Positions 1 to 3,980 are shown, counted from the first letter of the stretch. The stretch is DNA of 5,151 nucleotides from Dictyobacter formicarum (GCF_016587435.1 NZ_BNJJ01000058.1:1-5151); one strand, 5' to 3'. Notes: generated from the letters alone by a model not told the origin. Numbers and translations are program-made.

Positions 1-83
1 TCAGCATAGTCGCGTTCTGCGATACGCTGCACGAGCGTGCTCCCAACAAAACCAGCTCCAACTACGGTGATTTTACTCCGCAT
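1..83 (-). CDS. mdh: Malate (or lactate) dehydrogenase, N-terminal fragment
   Basis: This is the first 27 codons of an NAD-dependent 2-hydroxyacid dehydrogenase of the LDH/MDH family; the rest lies beyond the left edge. The predicted start reads MRSKITVVGAGFVGSTLVQR. That is the family's first beta strand followed by the glycine-rich dinucleotide loop GxGxxG (G9, G11, G14) and the first Rossmann helix. MDH catalyses reversible oxidation of malate to oxaloacetate in the cytoplasmic TCA cycle. The substrate-deciding residues are outside the window, so lactate dehydrogenase cannot be excluded. The ATG at 83-81 is preceded by AAAGGA (complement of 91-96) with 7 nt spacing, which fixes the start. 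It diverges from the tRNA gene, and the AT-rich region between them carries repeated ATCCAT/ATGGAT motifs. It probably marks the core-genome side of the window. Confidence 0.85.
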   Translation of the reverse strand, partial: MRSKITVVGAGFVGSTLVQRIAERDYA

Positions 84-136
84 TGACGTATCCTTTCATC
101 TGTTCGCATTTAAGATGTATCGTTTTAAAAAATAGA

Positions 137-292
137 ATGGATGCTTGATCCATTAACTTTCTACCGCTATTGTATGCCTAAAAAGGCCACCATGGCAATT
201 ATTCGATCCATTTCTTTCCAGTTTTTTGAAATTTTGGATTTTTACAAATTTTTAAAAGCTCTTAAAAAGCACTTGACATCCATCAATGGATG
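137..292. repeat. Five scattered ATCCAT/ATGGAT motifs, two as palindromes
   Basis: The hexamer ATCCAT or its complement occurs at 137-142, 148-153, 206-211, 278-283 and 286-291. The first two form an inverted repeat (7-bp arms 136-142/148-154, 5-nt gap). The last two form another (7-bp arms 277-283/286-292, 2-nt gap) that fills part of the spacer between the -35 and -10 of the tRNA promoter. Five copies in about 155 bp is far above chance for a hexamer. A transcription-factor site shared by the divergent dehydrogenase and tRNA promoters is the simplest reading, but no regulator is identified. Confidence 0.5.
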
Positions 293-301
293 GAGTATTA
301 T
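273..301 (+). promoter_or_regulatory. Sigma70-type promoter of the tRNA-Gln gene
   Basis: A perfect -35 box TTGACA (273-278) is followed after exactly 17 nt by a -10 box TATTAT (296-301). Transcription should begin near 308, giving a 5' leader of about 32 nt before the tRNA. The sequence upstream of the -35 is rich in A and T tracts and could act as an UP element. The spacer contains a palindrome (277-292) that could be an operator. Confidence 0.8.
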
Positions 302-339
302 AACAACGCGCTCGAGAGAACGCACCAAACAAAGAATAT

Positions 340-413
340 TGGGGTATCGTTCAACGGTAGGACGGCTGACTCTGGATCAGTTAATTGGGGTTCGAATCCC
401 TGTACCCCAGCCA
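340..413 (+). tRNA. tRNA-Gln (anticodon CTG)
   Basis: The segment folds as a complete tRNA. The acceptor stem TGGGGTA (340-346) pairs with TACCCCA (403-409), the discriminator is G410, and the 3' CCA is encoded at 411-413. The anticodon stem GCTGA (365-369)/TCAGT (377-381) closes the loop CTCTGGA (370-376) with anticodon CTG at 372-374, which reads CAG glutamine codons. The T arm has loop TTCGAAT. The U1-A72 pair and G73 are typical identity elements of bacterial tRNA-Gln. The gene lies 38 nt downstream of the TATTAT -10 box. tRNA 3' ends are common integration sites, but no second copy of this 3' end is present in the window. Confidence 0.95.
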
Positions 414-442
414 CATAAAGCGGCTTGAGAAGCGCGTTTATG
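414..442 (+). other. Imperfect hairpin directly after the tRNA CCA end
   Basis: CATAAA-GCG-(G)-CTT (414-426) pairs with AAG-CGC-(G)-TTTATG (430-442). The result is a 12-bp stem with two single-base G bulges and a GAG loop. It begins immediately after the CCA. No T tract follows, so it is unlikely to be a standard terminator by itself. It may protect or position the tRNA precursor's 3' trailer for processing. Confidence 0.45.
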
Positions 443-457
443 ACCAATCGAACAAAG

Positions 458-518
458 CGAAGTTTAGCGGATTTTTCCTCGATTTATCGACGTGAAGACC
501 ACTGACTTCGTTTTTTTT
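458..518 (+). terminator. Probable intrinsic terminator after the tRNA
   Basis: CGAAGT (458-463) pairs with ACTTCG (505-510), which runs straight into eight Ts (511-518). The intervening loop is long (41 nt), so the stem is modest. A shorter alternative pairs GAAG with CTTC just before the same T tract. Either would end the tRNA transcript before the promoter at 520-548. Confidence 0.5.
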
Positions 519-519
519 G

Positions 520-581
520 TTGATTTTTTATCCTCGTCCTTATATACTCTTTTCTATAGAGTGATAAGACGATAGATCACT
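520..581 (+). promoter_or_regulatory. Promoter and leader inverted repeat of the coiled-coil gene
   Basis: TTGATT (520-525) and TATACT (543-548) are separated by 17 nt and form a good sigma70-type promoter, with a start expected near 555. The short leader contains an inverted repeat, AGTGAT (560-565) and ATCACT (576-581), that ends just before the ribosome binding site AAAGG (583-587). It could be an operator or a small hairpin affecting translation. Confidence 0.55.
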
Positions 582-596
582 GAAAGGCTGGTTACT

Positions 597-866
597 ATGC
601 CAACTCAAGAAGAGCGGCTTTTGAACCTGGAACAGGCCCATAATGATGTTGTTGAGGCTGTCAAAGATATCAATCATTATGTCACGATGATGTATGGTGT
701 CGTGGGTAAGCAAGGGGTAGATATTCGAGACATCAAAATTGGTGTGCGTTCGATAGATGAACGTCTTACAGCTTTAGATACTCGCCTTACCACGTTAGAA
801 CAGAATGTTAACAGCCGCTTTGATCGCTTGGAAAAATTGCTCCTTGATCGCCTTCCTCCTGCATAG
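597..866 (+). CDS. Small coiled-coil protein of unknown function
   Basis: This 89-residue soluble protein starts at the ATG at 597, behind AAAGG (583-587, 9 nt spacing). I do not recognise a named family. Its second half is a regular coiled coil. Hydrophobic residues I43, I46, V50, I53, L57, L60, L64, L67, V71, F75, L78 and L82 alternate at 3-4 spacing without a break, about six heptads with charged residues between. The N-terminal part (residues 5-32) is also helical and amphipathic, and a short glycine-containing segment around 34-40 may be a hinge. There is no signal peptide or membrane segment, so a cytoplasmic oligomer or adaptor is likely. It has its own promoter and terminator and no operon partner. 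The regular heptads and good ribosome binding site support a real gene; the minus-strand ORF over it is a shadow. Confidence 0.8.
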   Translation: MPTQEERLLNLEQAHNDVVEAVKDINHYVTMMYGVVGKQGVDIRDIKIGVRSIDERLTALDTRLTTLEQNVNSRFDRLEKLLLDRLPPA

Positions 867-886
867 GACATCAGATAAAATATCAG

Positions 887-927
887 AAAAAAAGCACCTA
901 GGCTAGTACGCTTCTGGTGCTTTTTTT
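887..927. terminator. Bidirectional intrinsic terminator
   Basis: GCACC (894-898) pairs with GGTGC (916-920), and the stem is extended by seven A-T pairs (A887-893 with T921-927), giving 12 bp around a 17-nt loop. The T run serves the plus-strand coiled-coil gene. The A run is a T tract on the other strand and serves the minus-strand gene ending at 934. It lies exactly between the two convergent stop codons. Confidence 0.85.
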
Positions 928-933
928 ATATTT

Positions 934-1539
934 TTAGTGCACAGAACCTATGAAAGGGAGCAATGCTTGTATAAATTGTATCATTGCTGTTACAGCGGTT
1001 ATGATCCCTAGTATAACTGCTGCTATGCTTTTAATGTTATCAGGATTTTTAATTATGTTACCTTTGCTAGTTATTTTATAATATATTTTTAAAGTGACTG
1101 AAGGTAATGTCAAAACAAGTACAAAACACGCAAAAAAAGATGCAGACCTTACCTCTTGTGCAAATCCTATGTATTCTTTGGTATTGAATAATGAAGCATA
1201 ATAGTAGAAAAATGGGGCAACAAACATACAAATTATTATACCTGGTACTTCTATCGGTATTTTGTATTTTTTGTACTCACTACGAAAAATGAAAAAACTC
1301 ACTATACATAATAGTATGCATGACAATTTGCTGACATTGTTTACCCATTGAGCATTTGTTCCTATATATGAAGGCGCGTAAGATACAAATATTCCACAAG
1401 CAAGGATAGAAATTCCTTCAACTAATCTGTTACCGCTCATGAGGGTGCCTATTGGGGGCGTTGTAGCTTCATGGTTTTGGAGATCTCTAGTTTTATCATC
1501 CTGGTGGTCATCTTTTAGCGCTTCGATATCCTGATCCAT
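934..1539 (-). CDS. Unknown five-helix membrane protein, AT-rich gene
   Basis: This 201-residue integral membrane protein is not recognised. The ATG at 1539 is chosen because AGGAGG (complement of 1549-1554) lies 9 nt upstream. An ATG 11 codons further upstream lacks a comparable site and would place the Shine-Dalgarno inside the gene. Residues 1-38 are hydrophilic and acidic (DDHQDDK), probably cytosolic. Five hydrophobic segments follow, at about 42-60, 68-85, 98-116, 131-150 and 170-192. The loops after segments 2 and 4 carry most of the lysines and arginines (RSEYKKYK, KIYYKITSKGN), which suggests they are cytosolic. Codons end mostly in A or T and the gene is visibly poorer in G+C than the rightward cluster, consistent with horizontal acquisition. 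It is convergent with the coiled-coil gene and follows the helix-turn-helix gene on the same strand, apparently with its own promoter. No motif suggests an activity. Confidence 0.75.
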   Translation of the reverse strand: MDQDIEALKDDHQDDKTRDLQNHEATTPPIGTLMSGNRLVEGISILACGIFVSYAPSYIGTNAQWVNNVSKLSCILLCIVSFFIFRSEYKKYKIPIEVPGIIICMFVAPFFYYYASLFNTKEYIGFAQEVRSASFFACFVLVLTLPSVTLKIYYKITSKGNIIKNPDNIKSIAAVILGIITAVTAMIQFIQALLPFIGSVH

Positions 1540-1587
1540 TTTTCCCTTCCTCCTGTGCTGGTTTCTTTGCATTTCGAACTTAACAAG

Positions 1588-1618
1588 AGTATAGACGTTT
1601 ACTGAGTATCTACATCAA
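1588..1618 (-). promoter_or_regulatory. Weak candidate promoter of the membrane protein gene
   Basis: On the minus strand, TTGATG (complement of 1613-1618) and TATACT (complement of 1588-1593) are 19 nt apart. The -10 is good but the spacing is long. It would give a leader of roughly 45 nt before the ATG at 1539. The terminator-like hairpin at 1680-1712 upstream makes an independent promoter necessary. Confidence 0.35.
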
Positions 1619-1679
1619 ATAAATGTCTAATAAGTGGCAGGTGCCTTGAGAAGGAAGGGGATTAAGGTTAGATATTATA

Positions 1680-1712
1680 AAGCTCAGAAATATTTATCAT
1701 ATCTCTGAGCTT
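1680..1712 (-). terminator. Hairpin terminator of the helix-turn-helix gene
   Basis: AAGCTCAGA (1680-1688) and TCTGAGCTT (1704-1712) form a perfect 9-bp stem with a 15-nt loop, beginning 4 nt beyond the stop codon of the minus-strand gene. On the minus strand it is followed by TATAATA, only a weak U tract, so termination may be partial. It could also stabilise the mRNA 3' end. Confidence 0.6.
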
Positions 1713-1716
1713 ATAT

Positions 1717-2562
1717 TTATACTGTGTTCCTCGCTCCAGGTGCTTCTTTGTCTTTATTGGCCTTCCATTTTTCGAGCCCTTGCTTATATTGTTGGATGAA
1801 AGGGATACCAGACTGCTCTACATCTATGATAAAAGTCCTGCGCTCTGGTGTAAGAGGGCTTATTTCTGTAAAACCTGCATGCCTCATGAGTCGTATGCCA
1901 TCTGGCATGTTACTGCGTGCTGCGATTGTTTTAATAACTATTCCTTGCTCTCCTAACCCTATGATCAACTCCATAAGGCCGCTAATCATCCTAGCTCCAT
2001 AGACATGCTTATCTGTATTACTAAAGCTTGGCTTCACTCCTATAGCATGAAGATACAGGTCTATTTCTTGTGGCTTTGTAAAGCTAGCAATGTCTTTGGG
2101 GTCAATCTGTACAGGTATAGTTTGTGCCAGCACCTTATCTAGGCGTCCGGGTAGAAGTGGCATGATTGCCGTATAGCCAACTATTTGATCTGTGTCTTCA
2201 TCCTTCAAATAGTGATATGTGTATGGATTTTTTGCAACAATCTTCATCCGGTCGGCTGTAGTCGTACGACCTACGCCAAAGAGCTCCTGGCTGATTTCCT
2301 GGCAGGCTTGCATTTCCTCTACTGTTTTTACAGGTAAGAACTGGGTGGATTTTTTCTTCCTCTGAATAATGAATGCCTGCATTTCAGACGCAAGTCGATC
2401 AACTTCTGAACGGCGATACACTCCTTGTTTTTTGCCTGGTGGGATTATGCGCTCCAATGTTCCATTGTTAACGTAGTTGTAGAGCATGCCGTCAGTGATC
2501 CCCAATACATTCTTCGTCTGTGCAGCTGTGTAGTATTCAACCTGTGCTTTTCTCTGTGCCAC
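1717..2562 (-). CDS. Helix-turn-helix regulator fused to a GNAT-like domain
   Basis: This 281-residue, probably cytosolic protein appears to be a DNA-binding regulator. The start is a GTG at 2562, set by AAAGGAG (complement of 2570-2576) with 7 nt spacing. An ATG overlapping it by two bases is out of frame. Residues 10-58 resemble the MerR/excisionase-like HTH_17 domain: YYTAAQTKNVLGITDGMLYN, then NNGTLERI, a basic wing PPGKKQG, and VYRRSEVDRLA. A basic linker (RKKK, 68-71) follows. Residues about 75-250 have the strand-helix order of a GNAT acyltransferase: QIVGYTAIMPL (126-136), DLYLHAIGV (168-176), a helix (GLMELIIGLGEQG) and GIRLMRHAGFTEI (222-234) near the end of the fold. I do not see a clear acetyl-CoA loop (R/Q-x-x-G-x-G/A), so the domain may be a ligand sensor or inactive; this assignment is moderate. 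The promoter overlaps a direct-repeat array, suggesting autoregulation. Confidence 0.8.
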   Translation of the reverse strand: MAQRKAQVEYYTAAQTKNVLGITDGMLYNYVNNGTLERIIPPGKKQGVYRRSEVDRLASEMQAFIIQRKKKSTQFLPVKTVEEMQACQEISQELFGVGRTTTADRMKIVAKNPYTYHYLKDEDTDQIVGYTAIMPLLPGRLDKVLAQTIPVQIDPKDIASFTKPQEIDLYLHAIGVKPSFSNTDKHVYGARMISGLMELIIGLGEQGIVIKTIAARSNMPDGIRLMRHAGFTEISPLTPERRTFIIDVEQSGIPFIQQYKQGLEKWKANKDKEAPGARNTV

Positions 2563-2601
2563 ATCTTTTCTCCTTTGTATAAGCGGCCACTATCTCTATA
2601 G

Positions 2602-2630
2602 ATTATACGAAAAGTTATCAAAGTTATCAA
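2602..2630 (-). promoter_or_regulatory. Promoter of the helix-turn-helix gene
   Basis: On the minus strand, TTGATA (complement of 2625-2630) and a perfect TATAAT (complement of 2602-2607) are separated by exactly 17 nt. Transcription should start near 2595, leaving a leader of about 33 nt that holds AAAGGAG. The -35 box and the whole spacer lie within the direct-repeat array at 2611-2634, so occupancy of the repeats should block RNA polymerase. Confidence 0.8.
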
Positions 2631-2634
2631 GTTT
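2611..2634. repeat. Direct-repeat array 1 (AAAGTTATC units)
   Basis: Two perfect copies of AAAGTTATC sit head to tail (2611-2619, 2620-2628), followed by a degenerate third unit starting with AAGTT at 2629. The AAGTT cores start at 2612, 2621 and 2629, so the phasing is 9 then 8 nt. The array covers the -35 box and spacer of the leftward promoter. Its first 20 bases recur exactly at 2687-2706. It is the likely operator of the adjacent HTH protein. Confidence 0.8.
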
Positions 2635-2639
2635 ATGAA

Positions 2640-2669
2640 AATTGGGTCAAAAAGCCTTGACAACCAATT
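2640..2669. promoter_or_regulatory. Interrupted dyad between the two repeat arrays
   Basis: AATTGG (2640-2645) and GTCAA (2646-2650) are mirrored by TTGAC (2657-2661) and CCAATT (2664-2669), with a 6-nt centre and a 2-nt insertion in the right arm. The right arm overlaps the -35 box of the rightward promoter. It could be the site of a second dimeric regulator or a cruciform; nothing in the window identifies the binder. Confidence 0.5.
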
Positions 2670-2686
2670 AGAGGATTGACTACAAT
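2657..2686 (+). promoter_or_regulatory. Rightward promoter toward the transfer-like cluster
   Basis: A perfect TTGACA (2657-2662) and TACAAT (2681-2686) are separated by 18 nt. The expected start is near 2693, inside direct-repeat array 2, which begins at the base after the -10. This is a typical repressor position. The first plausible start codon on this strand is at 3163, so the transcript would have an unusually long leader of about 470 nt. Confidence 0.7.
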
Positions 2687-2727
2687 AAAGTTATCAAAGT
2701 TATCAAACTTCAGTAACTTAAAAACTT
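2687..2727. repeat. Direct-repeat array 2 (AAAGTTATC units, then AACTT boxes)
   Basis: Two perfect AAAGTTATC copies (2687-2695, 2696-2704) match array 1. They are followed by AACTT boxes at 2706-2710, 2715-2719 and 2723-2727. Five AA(G/C)TT cores therefore start at 2688, 2697, 2706, 2715 and 2723 with 9, 9, 9 and 8 nt phasing. AACTT is the reverse complement of AAGTT, so the last three may be inverted half-sites. The array covers the start point and early transcribed region of the rightward promoter. Confidence 0.75.
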
Positions 2728-2967
2728 TAATAGGTCCTCGAAGGGGTTGGGCACTCTGAGGGAAGCCAAGATATGAGCCGCTGACGCATCCGTTGCGTGA
2801 ATGCTCAATATTGCGGCCTGGCTACAAAGTTCGTAAGGGGTGTTCAAAGGGACTGAAAGCTCTCGCACAAGTTAGCGAGCGGCTGTACATTGAAGGCGAA
2901 GTAAGGTGTACGGTGCGGCTCTTCTGGCTTGTACGCCGTGATAGGTGGCGTGTTACGAAGTAACCTT

Positions 2968-2997
2968 GGCGTCTTGTGCGGCGTCTGTTTGGGCGTC
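2968..2997. repeat. Three GGCGTC direct repeats at 12-nt phasing
   Basis: GGCGTC occurs at 2968-2973, 2980-2985 and 2992-2997, each exactly 12 nt from the last. The first two units agree further (GGCGTCTTGTGC, GGCGTCTGTTTG). A related GGCGT lies at 2947-2951. The third unit overlaps the left arm of the hairpin at 2993-3047. The arrangement resembles protein-binding iterons. Confidence 0.55.
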
Positions 2998-3047
2998 CTC
3001 TCATTGGCAAGGAAAGGATGGGTAGCAAGATTGTCAATGAGAGGCGC
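2993..3047 (+). other. Long stem-loop next to the GGCGTC repeats
   Basis: CCTCTCATTG (2997-3006) pairs perfectly with CAATGAGAGG (3035-3044). Four more pairs extend it inward (GCAA 3007-3010 with TTGT 3031-3034, one G-T) and three outward (GCG 2993-2995 with CGC 3045-3047) across a bulged T2996. This gives about 17 bp around a 20-nt purine-rich loop. No T tract follows, so it is not an ordinary terminator. Confidence 0.65.
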
Positions 3048-3146
3048 TCCTGTTCATCAACTGTAAAGATTGACGGCTGGCGGTCGGGGTTCGTTCCTGG
3101 TCGCTAGACGTGAGTCCTTGTAGTTGCGTTTGCTAGCTTTTCTTTG

Positions 3147-3159
3147 AAAGGGGGTGATC
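3147..3159 (+). promoter_or_regulatory. Extended Shine-Dalgarno deciding a TTG start
   Basis: AAGGGGGTGATC (3148-3159) can pair with the usual bacterial 16S rRNA 3' end (GATCACCTCCTT) over 12 positions, with a single G-U wobble. Its G-rich core lies 8 nt before the TTG at 3163. Such a strong site supports translation of the cysteine-rich ORF despite the rare start codon. Confidence 0.65.
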
Positions 3160-3162
3160 GCG

Positions 3163-3318
3163 TTGCCATATCGCTGTGAGTGCTGTCATGAAGAGTGTGA
3201 GGTAGTCTATCCAGTGCTAGACCTTGATGATCCTCAACAAGAATTGGTGGTCTATATCTGTGCTGACTGCTCTGACTGTGTGCTTGAAGCTTCTCTGAGC
3301 TTGCCATATGCCGCCTAA
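3163..3318 (+). CDS. Cysteine-rich 51-residue putative zinc-binding protein
   Basis: This small ORF has no ATG start. TTG at 3163 is chosen because an extended Shine-Dalgarno precedes it by 8 nt. An in-frame GTG at 3154 lies within that site and is unlikely. The protein has seven cysteines in 51 residues: C5, C7, C8, C12, C33, C36 and C39. C5-x2-C8 (CECC, followed by H9 and C12) and C33-x2-C36-x2-C39 (CADCSDC) are separated by about 24 residues of mostly beta-prone sequence (EVVYPVLDLD, QELVVYIC). This is the spacing of a two-knuckle zinc ribbon. The gene is first in the rightward cluster and lies 68 nt before the transglycosylase gene, which has an almost identical ribosome binding site. A zinc-ribbon adaptor or regulator is plausible, but I recognise no family. 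The opposite-strand ORF is a shadow. Confidence 0.65.
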   Translation: MPYRCECCHEECEVVYPVLDLDDPQQELVVYICADCSDCVLEASLSLPYAA

Positions 3319-3386
3319 CTCGTCTCCCTGACCAACAGCGTACAAAGTCCCCGTTTAAACGCTCACTTTTGAAAGGGGGTGGCAGG

Positions 3387-3980
3387 ATGTCGCCGTCTCA
3401 GGAATGGGCTTTGTACTGGGCTGTGGTGATTGTGGCTGGCCTTGCGGTGCTGGTCACAAACAGACCGTACAATCCGCGCATTTCTCGTATACTTGCTCGT
3501 AACGTGTTCCTCTTGAGTGTTGTGCTGATCGCCTATCATTTCGTGGCTGTTTCTTTTGTTCCTCGCGCTCCTGCGATGGCGAAAGCTCCAGCGGTAGTCT
3601 CCGTGAACTATGTCAGCATGGCCAGGCAAGATGCAGTGGCGGCTGACATTAATCCTGACCTCTTTGTCCGGCAGATTCAACAGGAAAGTGGCTTCAATCC
3701 TGCGGCTGTCTCTCCAGCTGGTGCGATTGGGATTGCTCAATTCATGCCTGCCACGGCTGCGGGCCTGGGCATTGATCCACATGATCCCGTCCAGTCGCTG
3801 CGGGCTGCTGCACATTTGATGTCCTCGTACATCCAGCAATATGGGAGTGAGTCGGCTGCGCTGGCCGCCTATAACGCTGGTCCTCATGCGTTACAGCGTG
3901 CTCGCTCTCAATGTGGCGACGCCTGGATGTCCTGCTTACCTGCGGAAACGCAACGGTACATTTCCATGATTACTGGCTAG
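3387..3980 (+). CDS. Membrane-anchored lytic transglycosylase (SLT domain)
   Basis: This 197-residue enzyme should cleave peptidoglycan between MurNAc and GlcNAc, forming 1,6-anhydroMurNAc. ATG at 3387 follows GAAAGGGGG with 7 nt spacing; an upstream in-frame TTG lies before the ribosome binding site. Two hydrophobic helices (about 7-25 and 40-58) flank an arginine-rich loop (R26, R31, R34, R38). The loop should be cytosolic, putting the C-terminal domain outside. Residues about 80-197 form a goose-type SLT domain: catalytic E100 in QQESGFNP, GAIGIAQFMP (112-121), LAAYNAG (159-165) and ETQRYI (187-192). In conjugative systems such enzymes (VirB1-like) open the wall for the secretion channel; the neighbours fit that but do not prove it. 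The frame stays open after the TAG for 34 further codons, ending in a TGA that overlaps the next gene's ATG. Confidence 0.9.
   Translation: MSPSQEWALYWAVVIVAGLAVLVTNRPYNPRISRILARNVFLLSVVLIAYHFVAVSFVPRAPAMAKAPAVVSVNYVSMARQDAVAADINPDLFVRQIQQESGFNPAAVSPAGAIGIAQFMPATAAGLGIDPHDPVQSLRAAAHLMSSYIQQYGSESAALAAYNAGPHALQRARSQCGDAWMSCLPAETQRYISMITG

Larger units (their letters stand above)
2728..3162 (+). other. Long leader or non-coding region with repeats and hairpins
   Basis: I find no convincing gene here; all plus-strand reading frames are short and lack good ribosome binding sites. Small hairpins occur at 2784-2798 (ACGCA/TGCGT), 2862-2879 (CTCGC/GCGAG) and 2952-2964 (GTTAC-GAA-GTAAC). The right part holds three GGCGTC repeats and a long stem-loop, described separately. 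The 71-codon minus-strand ORF at 2822-3037 begins with TTG and is Arg/Ser-rich, like an antisense shadow. Possible roles are a structured mRNA leader, a small RNA, or the origin of transfer of an integrative element. Confidence 0.5.

Noticed and set aside
141..428. A 95-codon plus-strand frame spanning the tRNA promoter and tRNA
   Set aside because: It runs through a clear promoter and the whole tRNA-Gln gene, has no ribosome binding site and shows no protein-like composition.
1540..1572. Longer start (11 extra codons) for the five-helix membrane protein
   Set aside because: AGGAGG lies inside this extension, 9 nt before the internal ATG at 1539. The upstream ATG has no comparable site.
2445..2663. 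A minus-strand frame overlapping the start of the helix-turn-helix gene, with an ATG two bases from the GTG
   Set aside because: It covers the promoter and repeat array and then reads the HTH gene in the wrong frame. The GTG frame encodes the recognisable domain.
2611..2727. Replication origin of iteron type
   Set aside because: The repeats look like iterons, but they align exactly with two promoters and no replication initiator gene or DnaA box cluster is visible.
2822..3037. A 71-codon minus-strand ORF in the leader region
   Set aside because: TTG start within the hairpin, Arg/Ser-rich antisense-like composition, and no domain or neighbour to support it.
3018..3107. A 29-codon ORF starting in the loop of the long hairpin behind AAGGAAAGG
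   Set aside because: The purine-rich loop could act as a ribosome binding site, but the peptide is short, has no recognisable pattern and is more easily explained by chance.
3363..3887. A 174-codon minus-strand ORF opposite the transglycosylase gene
   Set aside because: The plus strand encodes a complete SLT domain with catalytic residues. The antisense frame is Arg/His/Ser-rich and unsupported.
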